A DNA stretch of 11,319 nt, from assembly GCA_027489295.1 (NCBI GenBank), contig JAIYAA010000219.1, forward strand, positions 1 to 11,319, in the 5' to 3' direction. Numbering within the stretch: position 1 is the first letter of the stretch; the number at the start of each line of letters is the position of its first letter. The position numbers were made by a program, and so were the translations under genes. This DNA comes from Sphingomonadales bacterium (GTDB lineage: Bacteria; Pseudomonadota; Alphaproteobacteria; Sphingomonadales; Sphingomonadaceae). Below the pieces are notes generated by a model, which saw only the letters and a program-made list of their open reading frames with translations, was not told where the DNA came from and did not search any database. Shown here in pieces: positions 1 through 6,911 of the stretch.

Positions 1-1923
1 CAGCAGGCGAACGACAAGAACACCATCATCGTCACCGCGGCGCCCTACGCGATCGCCAGCGACGAGGTGCCGACGATCGTCACCCATGTCGATCGCGACC
101 AGATCCTGCGCGCCGGCGGCGCGAGCATCAGCGACGCGCTGGCCCAGGAACCCGGCATCGCCGCGACCACCTTTGCCAGCGGCGCCAGCCGGCCGATCAT
201 CCGCGGCATGGACGCGACGCGCGTCCGCATCCTGGAAAACGGCGCCAGCAGCTCCGACGTGTCCGATATCGGCCCCGATCACGGCATGCCGGTTGATCCC
301 TTCGCCGCGCAGAGCATCGAGGTGGTGCGCGGCGCTGGCACGCTGCGCTATGGCAGCCAGGCGATCGGCGGCGTGGTGAACGTGATCAACAACCGCGTGC
401 CGATGGCGCTGCCGAAGGAAACGCTGTCGGGCGAGGCGGTCGGCAGCTACGGCACCGTCTCCAATGTCGGCGAAGGCGGCGCGCTGGTCGATGCCAAGCT
501 CGGCTCGGTCGCACTGCACGCCGACGGCTTCTATCGCGACGCGGGCAATTACGACACGCCGCTCGGCACCCAGCAGAACAGCTTCTTCCGCGGCCATGGC
601 GGCGCGGTGGGCGGCTCCTACTTCTTCGGCGGCGACGATGCGAGCCATGTCGGCCTGTCGGTCAGCCAGTATAATTCGAAGTACGGCATCCCCAGCGACA
701 CCACCTATATCGACATGCGCCAGACCAAGGTGATGTCGCGCAACGTGTTCGCGGTGAACGCCGGGCCGCTCAAGAGCATCAACCTCGATGCGAGCTATGC
801 CGATTATACGCATGACGAGAAGGAACCCGACGGCACGATCGACACGACGTTCCGCAACAAGGAGTTCGACGGGCACCTCGAGTTCCTGCTGAACCCGCTG
901 GGGCCGATCCGCAACTCGGCGATCGGCTTCGAGGTGCAGAACCGCAAGTTCTCGGCGATCGGTGCGGACAGCAGCTATCTGTTCCCCACCACCACGCAGA
1001 GCGAGGCGGCGTATCTGTTCACCGAAGTGCCGCTGACCGACATCCTCCACCTGCAGGCGAGCGGCCGGGTCGAGCATGTCCGCGAGGAAGGCACGCCGGC
1101 ATCGAACATCTTCACCGCGCGCGACTATACGCCGGTGAGCGGCGCGATCGGCGCGCTGCTCGACGTGGGCAGCCATGTGAAGCTGGGCCTGACCGGCTCG
1201 AGCACCGGCCGCGCGCCGGCGATCACCGAGCTGTTCGCCCGCGGCGGGCATGATGGCCCCAACACCTTCGAGACCGGCGACCCGAACCTGAAGATCGAGC
1301 GCGCCAACTCGATCGAGGCGACCGTCCGCGTGAACCTCGACCGCTTCCACTTCGACGGCAGCGCCTATTCGACCTGGTTCAACAACTACATCTATGGCGA
1401 CCTGACGGGCCGCACCTGCGACGACGACGGCACCTGCGCGATAGGTGGCGACGGCGACCTGAAGGAGCTCAACTATCGCCAGCAGGGCGCGCATTTCCGC
1501 GGCCTCGAAGGCAAGGCGAGCTACGACCTGTTCCACGAACACGACAGCACGCTGCAGCTGACCGCGCTGGCCGACTATACCCGGGCGACGCTGGACAGCG
1601 GTGGCAACGTGCCGCGCATCCCGCCCTATCGCCTGGGCGGCGGGGTCAACTGGCTGAGCCCGATCTGGGATGCCTCGGTGCAGTTCACCCACGCCGGCAA
1701 GCAGAGCAAGTTCGGCGCGTTCGATACCGGGACGCCGGGCTACAACAACCTCAATGCCCAGATCGCGTGGCGGCCGTTCAAGTCGCAGCCGGGGATCGAG
1801 TTCGCGATCATCGGCCAGAACCTCACCGACGAGGTGCAGCGCAACGCAGCCTCGCTCAACAAGGATCTGGTGATCCAGCCGGGCCGCAACGTGCGGTTCA
1901 TGGTCAAGGTCGCGACCTTCTGA
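1..1923 (+). CDS. TonB-dependent outer-membrane receptor, ZnuD-like (5' end missing)
   Basis: The reading frame is open from base 1, so the true start lies upstream; 640 codons remain. The first residues include NTIIVTA (codons 7-13), which fits a TonB box near the mature N-terminus, so little more than the signal peptide is missing. A plug domain follows: RGMDATRVRILENG (68-81), SIEVVRG (105-111) and GGVVNVINNR (123-132). The rest is a beta-barrel, with a GDPNLKIE segment near 426-433 and a terminal Phe typical of outer-membrane barrels. Family knowledge: these proteins import scarce metals, siderophores or other ligands using TonB energy. The plug segment DVSDIGPDHG and the NTFETGDPNL region recall ZnuD-type zinc receptors from memory; zinc is therefore the leading substrate guess but unproven. 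A putative extracellular loop contains TCDDDGTC (472-479). The gene converges with the nucleotidyltransferase gene 22 bases away. Confidence 0.93.
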   Translation, partial: QQANDKNTIIVTAAPYAIASDEVPTIVTHVDRDQILRAGGASISDALAQEPGIAATTFASGASRPIIRGMDATRVRILENGASSSDVSDIGPDHGMPVDPFAAQSIEVVRGAGTLRYGSQAIGGVVNVINNRVPMALPKETLSGEAVGSYGTVSNVGEGGALVDAKLGSVALHADGFYRDAGNYDTPLGTQQNSFFRGHGGAVGGSYFFGGDDASHVGLSVSQYNSKYGIPSDTTYIDMRQTKVMSRNVFAVNAGPLKSINLDASYADYTHDEKEPDGTIDTTFRNKEFDGHLEFLLNPLGPIRNSAIGFEVQNRKFSAIGADSSYLFPTTTQSEAAYLFTEVPLTDILHLQASGRVEHVREEGTPASNIFTARDYTPVSGAIGALLDVGSHVKLGLTGSSTGRAPAITELFARGGHDGPNTFETGDPNLKIERANSIEATVRVNLDRFHFDGSAYSTWFNNYIYGDLTGRTCDDDGTCAIGGDGDLKELNYRQQGAHFRGLEGKASYDLFHEHDSTLQLTALADYTRATLDSGGNVPRIPPYRLGGGVNWLSPIWDASVQFTHAGKQSKFGAFDTGTPGYNNLNAQIAWRPFKSQPGIEFAIIGQNLTDEVQRNAASLNKDLVIQPGRNVRFMVKVATF

Positions 1924-1931
1924 GGTCAGGC

Positions 1932-1963
1932 GGGTATCGGTCGGGTCAGACCGGCCGATACCC
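1932..1963. terminator. Hairpin between convergent genes, possible bidirectional terminator
   Basis: An inverted repeat has arms 1932-1944 and 1951-1963. It forms 13 pairs, one of them a G-T pair, around a 6-base loop (GTCAGA). It starts 9 bases after the receptor stop codon. The stop codon of the opposing nucleotidyltransferase gene (1946-1948, complement) sits in the loop. No clear T-run follows on either strand, so this is not a textbook intrinsic terminator, but its position suits stopping transcription from both sides. Confidence 0.55.
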
Positions 1964-2953
1964 CTTGCGCCACTTGGTCCAAAGGTGCCGCGCGAGCATC
2001 GCGGGCGGCATCCGCAGCAGGTGCGAGCGGATATAGAAGCCCAGCTGCACCGCCTTGCGCGTCGAGCGTCCCCATGCATCCCGCGCCGTCAGCCGGCGGT
2101 GGAACAGCGGGTCGAGCGCATCCCAGCCCTGCCATTCCAGCGGCGCCTCGGTGCCGTAGAGCCGCACCGATTGCCGCACCGCCCGGCCCATCGCGGGGCC
2201 CAGCCCGTGCTGCGCGGCGCGTTCCGCCAGCCCGTCGAAGCCGAACTCGCCGAGCAGGCAGTGAATGTCCCACAGGTTGCGCATGCCGCCGGCCAGATCG
2301 CCGTCCGCGAACAGATGCGCGGCGGCGTGGCACAGCATGTCCTGGGGCCCAAGCATGCGCAGCCCGTTCTCCAGCATCACGCTCCCCGCCAGCAGCGCCG
2401 CCGCATCCGGCCGGATGCGCGCGGTGAGCGGCAGGATCGTGTGGTGCACGTCGATCATCTTGTCGCGGTCGCGGTGGATCAGCGGCGGCAGCTCGTGCAT
2501 CCAGCGGCGATAATAGGCGTCGTCATAGGGATCGGGCTTCACCCATTCCCAGCCGGCGGCGAGCAGCGCGGCCTCGACCTCGGCCATCGCGTCGCGCGGC
2601 ACGAGGATGTCGAGATCGCCGATGGTCCGCCCGACCGAGGGCGACAGCCCCGCCGCCGCGAACGCCGTGCCCTTGAGCAGCACCACCGGCACGTCGAGGC
2701 CGGCGAGCGCCCGGCGCGCCATCTCGGCTTCCCACAAGGCGGCGGTGCGCCCCTGCTCGGCCGAGGCGATGGCGTCGGCCACCAACCGCGCCGCCGCCTC
2801 GGGCATCGGCAGCCCGGCGATGCGGTGGGCGAGCGTCCCCGCCAGCTGTTCGGCACGCGCGACCGCCCAGAGCGCGTTCCAGTCCGACGCGGCGAGCCCG
2901 GCAATCGCCGCAGGATCGCGCAGCACGCGGGCGAGCAGCAGCGCCGGGTTCAT
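1946..2953 (-). CDS. Nucleotidyltransferase-fold protein of the HPr-rel-A gene set
   Basis: This 335-aa soluble protein has no signal peptide or membrane segment. The core looks like the uncharacterised nucleotidyltransferase family (NTP_transf_5 type): LLKGTAF at 92-98, then GRTIGDLDILVPR at 108-120, where D113 and D115 fit the metal-binding DxD of the polymerase-beta-like fold. A further conserved-looking patch is IDVHHTILP (167-175), and WMHELPPLIHRD (151-162) precedes it. The acceptor molecule is unknown; family members would transfer a nucleotide or be inactive relatives. The ATG overlaps the kinase stop codon by four bases (ATGA, 2950-2953), so translation is probably coupled. Last gene of a minus-strand operon; its stop lies in a hairpin loop shared with the convergent receptor gene. 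The fold is fairly sure, the role is not. Confidence 0.87.
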   Translation of the reverse strand: MNPALLLARVLRDPAAIAGLAASDWNALWAVARAEQLAGTLAHRIAGLPMPEAAARLVADAIASAEQGRTAALWEAEMARRALAGLDVPVVLLKGTAFAAAGLSPSVGRTIGDLDILVPRDAMAEVEAALLAAGWEWVKPDPYDDAYYRRWMHELPPLIHRDRDKMIDVHHTILPLTARIRPDAAALLAGSVMLENGLRMLGPQDMLCHAAAHLFADGDLAGGMRNLWDIHCLLGEFGFDGLAERAAQHGLGPAMGRAVRQSVRLYGTEAPLEWQGWDALDPLFHRRLTARDAWGRSTRKAVQLGFYIRSHLLRMPPAMLARHLWTKWRKGYRPV

Positions 2954-3801
2954 GCCAGCGCCTCCACCATCGCGATGGCGGTCTCGGCATCCGGATAGTC
3001 AATCGCGCGGGAGGGTACGGTCTGCACCAGCCGGGCCAGCGCATCGAAGCCGCGCTCGGCGAGCGTCACATAATTGGTGGACGACTGGGTGAGCCGCACG
3101 AACGCCTCGCTGGGCAGCACCGGCCGCTCGGCCGCTGCGAAGCCGTAACGCGGGAACAGGATCAGGCTGGGCGCGGCGGGCGCGTCCATCGCGGCGATGG
3201 CGCGGGCATCGGGCACCAGATGGCGGATCGCGCCCTTGGGCGTGCCCTCCAGCAGCGGCCCGAAACGCGCGTCGGGCAGCGCCTGCGCGACCACGTCGAT
3301 CGCTTCGTTCTTCAGGCTGACCAGCCGGGGAAAGGCGTGCGCGAGCCCGGTCGCGCAGTCGATCAGCGCGAATTCGTCGCCCATCAGTCGCCAGCCGCGC
3401 GCCATCAGCAGCGCGGCCAGCGTCGACTTGCCCGCACCCGAAATGCCGGTCATCAGCACCGCGCGGCCGTCCCGCTCGACCATCGAGGCGTGGAGCAGCA
3501 GGTAGCGCCGCAGCCCCAGCGCCATCTGCAGGTTCATCCCCATCTCGGCGGCCAGCAGCCCCTGGGCGAGCGGCAGCGGCGCCGCATCGGGAATCACGAA
3601 GTCGCCGGCGATGTGTACCGAGGGCCGCAGCACCCGCCGCCAGGGTCGCGCGGCGAACAGATGGACGTTGAAGTCCGCGATGCCGTCCGGCGGGCCGGGA
3701 TAGTCGCGATAAAGATCGTCGAGCGCCGCGATCGGGCTGCGCCAATGGCTGCCGATGCGGAAGCCGAGCGGACCGATGCGCAGCAGCTTCAGATGGCGCA
3801 T
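2950..3801 (-). CDS. HprK-related kinase A
   Basis: This 283-aa protein resembles the C-terminal kinase domain of HPr kinase/phosphorylase. LLHASMVERDG (102-112) is followed by the P-loop GISGAGKST (119-127, with K125) and LMGDEFALID (139-148), matching the HprK order of substrate-side His region, Walker A and acidic pair. The N-terminal ~100 residues (FRIGSHW, a DFNVHLF segment) belong to this family rather than to classical HprK. Family knowledge: HprK phosphorylates a serine on HPr; no HPr gene is in the window, so the target of this relative is unknown and could be a small peptide or the partner proteins. The start ATG at 3801 overlaps the end of the PqqD-like gene by 13 bases, with GGAG a few bases upstream on the complement. 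The sequence matches the family known as HprK-related kinase A. Confidence 0.9.
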   Translation of the reverse strand: MRHLKLLRIGPLGFRIGSHWRSPIAALDDLYRDYPGPPDGIADFNVHLFAARPWRRVLRPSVHIAGDFVIPDAAPLPLAQGLLAAEMGMNLQMALGLRRYLLLHASMVERDGRAVLMTGISGAGKSTLAALLMARGWRLMGDEFALIDCATGLAHAFPRLVSLKNEAIDVVAQALPDARFGPLLEGTPKGAIRHLVPDARAIAAMDAPAAPSLILFPRYGFAAAERPVLPSEAFVRLTQSSTNYVTLAERGFDALARLVQTVPSRAIDYPDAETAIAMVEALA

Positions 3802-4064
3802 GTCCGCTCCACCAGGCCGGCCGCGACCAGTTCGTCCAGCCGCACCGCCAGCGCCGCGGGGTCCGGATCGGCGAGGTCGAACCGCGCCGACAGCACCGCC
3901 AGCAGCCCGACCACGTCGCGAGGGCCCCCGGCCAGGATGTCGAGAATCTCCGGCACCGGCGCGTCGACGATATGGGTGATGCCCGAGGCGCGGTGATAGA
4001 CCAGCGTCAGCGCATCCAGCGGCACAATGCGCAGGGTCGCAGGGTCGGCGGCGCGATAGAACAC
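3789..4064 (-). CDS. HPr-rel-A system PqqD-family protein (putative peptide chaperone)
   Basis: A 91-aa protein with the family-like opening LRIVPLDALTLVYHRASG (residues 11-28), followed by ITHIVDAPVPEILDIL (29-44), a helical stretch, and a C-terminal VRLDELVAAGLVER (74-87). This is the winged-helix PqqD / RiPP-recognition-element pattern, in the subgroup that travels with HprK-related kinase A. PqqD-like proteins bind leader peptides and present them to modifying enzymes; the client here is unknown. The frame stays open upstream, so the start is a judgement: I chose GTG at 4064, preceded by GAGGGG, because it gives the N-terminus FYRAADP expected before the conserved segment. It begins 11 bases after the stop of the Tat-signal protein and overlaps the kinase gene by 13 bases, so all are very likely co-translated. 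Confidence 0.85.
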   Translation of the reverse strand: MFYRAADPATLRIVPLDALTLVYHRASGITHIVDAPVPEILDILAGGPRDVVGLLAVLSARFDLADPDPAALAVRLDELVAAGLVERTCAI

Positions 4065-4075
4065 CGCCCGGCCCC

Positions 4076-4465
4076 TCAGCCGCGCGGCATCTGCAGCGAG
4101 GCGAAGCAGGTGAAGCCGCTGGTCCCGCGCTGCAGGCGGCGGATATAGTTGGTGTAGGCGCGGCTCGCCTGCGGATCCGTGCCCGGCAGCGTGCCGCCAT
4201 TGAGCGCGCGCTTCACGTCCTGCGCCTTGAAGTTGCGCCCCGGTGCGGGAAAGGCACCCGGCGTGCGCGCCGCCACGACGCGGCCGTCTGCCGCGATGTA
4301 GCTGCCGGCGCGCGCCGGATCGGTCACCGGGATCTCGCACTGCAGGATCGAGGCGTTGGTCTGCGCCAGCGCGGGGCGAATCGAGACGATCGCCGCAGCG
4401 CTCGCAGCGCCGAGCATCAGCGCGCGCCGACGGGTCGGCATGTCTTCGGGTTTGGGATCGTCCAT
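4076..4465 (-). CDS. Small Tat-signal exported protein of unknown function
   Basis: A 129-aa protein. TRRRALMLG (11-19), a hydrophobic Ala-rich stretch and PALA-Q (cleavage after A34) form a convincing twin-arginine signal. The mature part is about 95 residues, has two cysteines (C43 and C120) that could form a disulfide, and carries no motif I recognise; segments such as SYIAADGRVV (55-64) and RAYTNYIRRLQRG (102-114) look folded rather than low-complexity. The ATG at 4465 was chosen for the upstream AGAAGG with a 5-base gap; a longer frame up to 4609 would run through the promoter region and into phoR. It is the first gene of the minus-strand operon, directly upstream of the PqqD-like, kinase and nucleotidyltransferase genes, so it may be a partner, sensor or substrate of that set. 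That link is inferred from position only. Confidence 0.78.
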   Translation of the reverse strand: MDDPKPEDMPTRRRALMLGAASAAAIVSIRPALAQTNASILQCEIPVTDPARAGSYIAADGRVVAARTPGAFPAPGRNFKAQDVKRALNGGTLPGTDPQASRAYTNYIRRLQRGTSGFTCFASLQMPRG

Positions 4466-4548
4466 CGCCCCCTTCTTCTGCGCCCGCGCCCATTTCGCAA
4501 TCGTAAATAGAGGCTCGTCTTGGGACGATCGGGCGCTAGAAGGCAGCC
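4466..4548. promoter_or_regulatory. Divergent promoter region between the HPr-rel-A operon and phoR
   Basis: The 83 bases between two divergent start codons must hold promoters for both directions. The only AT-rich patch is around 4497-4510 (GCAATCGTAAATAG), a plausible -10 area for one or both. A short inverted repeat, TCGTC-TTGG-GACGA (4515-4528), lies between this patch and phoR. I could not assign convincing -35/-10 pairs, and I see no clear Pho box here. The phoR ribosome site AGAAGG is at 4538-4543. Confidence 0.5.
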
Positions 4549-5757
4549 ATGCTTTCGGCTGCCCGCTCCCGGATGATTCTCGCGATCGGCGTCGCCACCC
4601 TCGCGGCATTGGTGGGATTTCTCCTCAACGGCGACCTGCAGGTTGGGCTGGTGATGCTGGTCGGCGCGATCGCGGCGGTGCTGGTGGTCGCCATCGGCGG
4701 CGATCCCGCCCCGCCCCCACTCGCCGATGCGCTGGCAACCGACCAGGAACCCGCCTTCGGCGAAGTGATCGAGGCGATCGCCGAGCCGGTGCTGGTAATC
4801 GCCACCACGCGGGTGATCGCCGCCAATGCCGCGGCCCGCGCGCTGCTCGGCGACCATATCCTCGGCGAGGACGTGCGGCTCGCGATCCGCCACCCCGCCG
4901 CGGCCGAGCGCCTGCTCGATCCCGGCGAGGATCATTCCGCGGCGCCGATCCACCTGGTGGGCCTGGGCACGCGCGAGCAGCGCTGGGAAATGCGCGTCCG
5001 CACGCTGGAGACGGGCGAACGCGTCGTCCACTTGGTCGATCGCACCGGCAGCTACACGGCGGACCGGATGCGCGTCGATTTCGTCGCCAATGCCAGCCAC
5101 GAGCTGCGCACCCCGCTCGCCTCGCTGCTCGGCTATGTCGAGACGCTGGCCGATGGCGCCGGCGAGGAGCCGGAGATCCGCCAGCGCTTCCTGAAGATCA
5201 TGCACGACGAAGCACGGCGCATGGACCGGCTGATCAGCGACCTGATCTCGCTGAGCCGGATCGAAGCCGAAAAATATCGCGCGCCCGCCGAGTCGGTGCA
5301 GCTGGGCGACCTGATCCCGCAGGTGTGCGCCGAACTCGCCGGCAGCCCGCGCGCGGCCGATCTGGTGACCGAGATCGAAGCGGTGCCGCCGGTACGCGGC
5401 GACCGCACGCAGCTGAGCCAGCTTCTCCACAATCTGATCGGCAATGCGATGAAATATGGCCGGGGCGGCACGCCGGTCACGGTATCCCTGCGCAGCGAGG
5501 GCGACACGATGGTGCGCTTCGCCGTGACCGACCAGGGCGAGGGCATCCCGGCCGATCACATTCCGCGCCTCACCGAGCGCTTTTACCGTGTCGATTCGGG
5601 ACGGAGCCGCTCGCTGGGCGGCACCGGCCTGGGACTGGCGATCGTCAAGCATGTGGTGGAGCGCCACCGCGGCCGGCTCGACATCGCGTCCGCCGTCGGG
5701 GTCGGCACCACCGTCACCGTGCGGCTGCCGATCGAACCGAGTGTCATAAAGTCGTAA
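4549..5757 (+). CDS. phoR: Phosphate regulon sensor histidine kinase PhoR
   Basis: A 402-aa inner-membrane kinase. Two hydrophobic helices near 9-26 and 30-50, with almost no periplasmic part between them, are typical of PhoR, which senses through the Pst/PhoU complex rather than directly. A PAS-like region follows (about 67-165). The HisKA dimerisation domain has NASHELRTPL (181-190; H184 is the phosphorylated histidine). The ATPase domain shows the N box LLHNLIGNAMKYG (292-304), G1 DQGEGI (328-333), F box ERFYRVD (343-349) and G2 GGTGLGLAI (357-365). All catalytic boxes are intact. The start has AGAAGG five bases upstream. It probably phosphorylates PhoB, encoded at the end of the window; here pst and phoU genes separate the two, unlike the adjacent phoBR of enterics. 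Confidence 0.95.
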   Translation: MLSAARSRMILAIGVATLAALVGFLLNGDLQVGLVMLVGAIAAVLVVAIGGDPAPPPLADALATDQEPAFGEVIEAIAEPVLVIATTRVIAANAAARALLGDHILGEDVRLAIRHPAAAERLLDPGEDHSAAPIHLVGLGTREQRWEMRVRTLETGERVVHLVDRTGSYTADRMRVDFVANASHELRTPLASLLGYVETLADGAGEEPEIRQRFLKIMHDEARRMDRLISDLISLSRIEAEKYRAPAESVQLGDLIPQVCAELAGSPRAADLVTEIEAVPPVRGDRTQLSQLLHNLIGNAMKYGRGGTPVTVSLRSEGDTMVRFAVTDQGEGIPADHIPRLTERFYRVDSGRSRSLGGTGLGLAIVKHVVERHRGRLDIASAVGVGTTVTVRLPIEPSVIKS

Positions 5758-5758
5758 C
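5741..5758 (+). promoter_or_regulatory. Candidate Pho box upstream of pstS, across the phoR stop
   Basis: GTGTCATAAAGTCGTAAC resembles the two-half-site PhoB consensus (CTGTCAT, four-base spacer, CTGTCAC). By eye, 13 of 17 informative positions agree: the first half-site is near perfect, the second degenerate. It overlaps the last codons and stop of phoR (TAA at 5755-5757) and lies about 80 bases before pstS, a sensible place for PhoB activation of pstSCAB-phoU-phoB. No convincing -10 was identified. Confidence 0.65.
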
Positions 5759-5836
5759 GCGATTGCCGGATGGGCGAAGCGCGGGGCAAAGCGCAGACTC
5801 CGCGTTCCAAACACCGCCATCCTCGGGGAGCAAGAA

Positions 5837-6874
5837 GTGACGATGCTGGGTCGTCTAGCGCTGATCGCCTTCGGCACGCTCGCCCTGTCGGCGTGCGACG
5901 GCAGCGCCACGCGCGAAATCCGCGTCGTCGGCTCCTCCACGGTCTATCCCTTCACCACCGCCGTCGCCGAGGCGTTCGTCAATGCGCGCAGCGGCCGCAA
6001 GGCACCCGTGGTGGAATCGATCGGCAGCGGTGCCGGCATCCGCCGCTTCTGCGAGGGCGTCGGCGCGCAGTTCCCGGACATCGCCAACGCCTCGCGCCGG
6101 ATGACACGCAAGGAATATGATCGCTGCGAGGCCACGCAGGTCGGCGAGATCATGGAGATCGTGATCGGCCTGGACGGCGTGGCGCTCGCCGAATCCAACC
6201 AGGGCCCGAAGCTCCGCCTGACCAAGCGCGACGTCTATCTGGCGCTCGCCGCCGCGCCGCTGGGCAAGCCCAACAGCGCGCGCACCTGGCACGACGTGAA
6301 CCCGGCGCTGCCCGCCATCCCGATCCTGGTGATGGGACCGCCGTCGACCAGCGGCACCCGCGATGCCTTTGTCGAGCTGATCCTGGCCCCCGGTTGCCTG
6401 GAAGCCGATCCGAACGCCACCAAGCTGAAGGCCGAGGCGGATCCCGCCCAGTATGACGCCGAGTGCCGCCGCATTCGCGACGACGGCCCCTATGTCGACA
6501 AGGGCGAGAACGACAATCTGATCGTGCAGGGCCTCGCGCAGAACCCCAATGCGCTCGGCATCTTCGGCTATTCGTACCTCGAGGAAAATCAGAGCCGGCT
6601 GCACGGCGTGCCGATCGAGGGCATCGCTCCCACCTATGCGACGATCGCCGGCGGGCAGTATCCGGGTGCGCGGCCACTCTATCTCTATGTGAAGAAGCGG
6701 CACCTCAAGGCGGTCCCCGGGCTGAAGGACTTCCTGACGCTCTACACCACGCTCTGGGGTCCGGGCGGCCCGCTGGTGAAGCGGGGTCTGATCGCGGCAC
6801 CCGATGCCATGCGCAAGGAAATGGCCGCCCGCGTCCAGGCGCTCACGCCGCTCGATCCGGCTGGACTGAAATGA
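5837..6874 (+). CDS. pstS: Phosphate-binding lipoprotein PstS
   Basis: A 345-aa substrate-binding protein of the high-affinity phosphate ABC importer. The N-terminus is a lipoprotein signal with lipobox LSAC, placing the lipidated cysteine at residue 20, so it should be membrane-anchored rather than free in the periplasm as in E. coli. Phosphate-site motifs are VVGSSTVYPF (30-39), SIGSGAG (61-67) and PPSTSGTRDAF (168-178); ALGIFGYSY (239-247) is also family-typical. Cysteines at 72, 97, 187 and 210 could make disulfides. Start choice: GTG 5837 has GGGGAG six bases upstream; ATG 5843 in the same frame is possible and changes only two residues. A Pho-box candidate lies upstream, and pstC follows after 37 bases. 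Confidence 0.95.
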   Translation: MTMLGRLALIAFGTLALSACDGSATREIRVVGSSTVYPFTTAVAEAFVNARSGRKAPVVESIGSGAGIRRFCEGVGAQFPDIANASRRMTRKEYDRCEATQVGEIMEIVIGLDGVALAESNQGPKLRLTKRDVYLALAAAPLGKPNSARTWHDVNPALPAIPILVMGPPSTSGTRDAFVELILAPGCLEADPNATKLKAEADPAQYDAECRRIRDDGPYVDKGENDNLIVQGLAQNPNALGIFGYSYLEENQSRLHGVPIEGIAPTYATIAGGQYPGARPLYLYVKKRHLKAVPGLKDFLTLYTTLWGPGGPLVKRGLIAAPDAMRKEMAARVQALTPLDPAGLK

Positions 6875-6903
6875 CGCCTTCCCCTTCCCGCTTCACTGAA
6901 ATG
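6865..6903 (+). repeat. Short direct repeat ACTGAAATG in the pstS-pstC junction
   Basis: ACTGAAATG occurs at 6865-6873, where it contains the last pstS codons and most of its TGA, and again at 6895-6903, just before pstC. The copies start exactly 30 bases apart with a pyrimidine-rich stretch between. It may be a remnant of a small duplication or chance. Confidence 0.35.
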
Positions 6904-6911
6904 GTCTGCCG

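Noticed and set aside
1985..2998. A 337-codon plus-strand frame opposite the nucleotidyltransferase
   Set aside because: Its composition is Arg/His/Gln-rich with no domain, whereas the opposite strand has a DxD nucleotidyltransferase motif and operon-type overlap.
1946..4465. A lasso-peptide biosynthetic cluster
   Set aside because: A PqqD-like protein, a kinase and a nucleotidyltransferase are present, but no cyclase, no leader peptidase and no plausible lasso precursor were found in the window.
4466..4548. Possible Pho box upstream of phoR
   Set aside because: Only TCGTAA-like fragments match; there are no paired half-sites at the right spacing.
5779..5804. CGCGG...CCGCG and GCGC repeats upstream of pstS as a possible attenuator
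   Set aside because: Arms of 4-5 G/C bases around long loops are expected by chance at this GC content.
4417..5940. A 507-codon open frame on the minus strand opposite phoR
   Set aside because: It mirrors phoR in GC-rich DNA, has a His/Arg/Ala-rich composition with no recognisable domain, and would conflict with the strongly supported kinase gene and the intergenic region.
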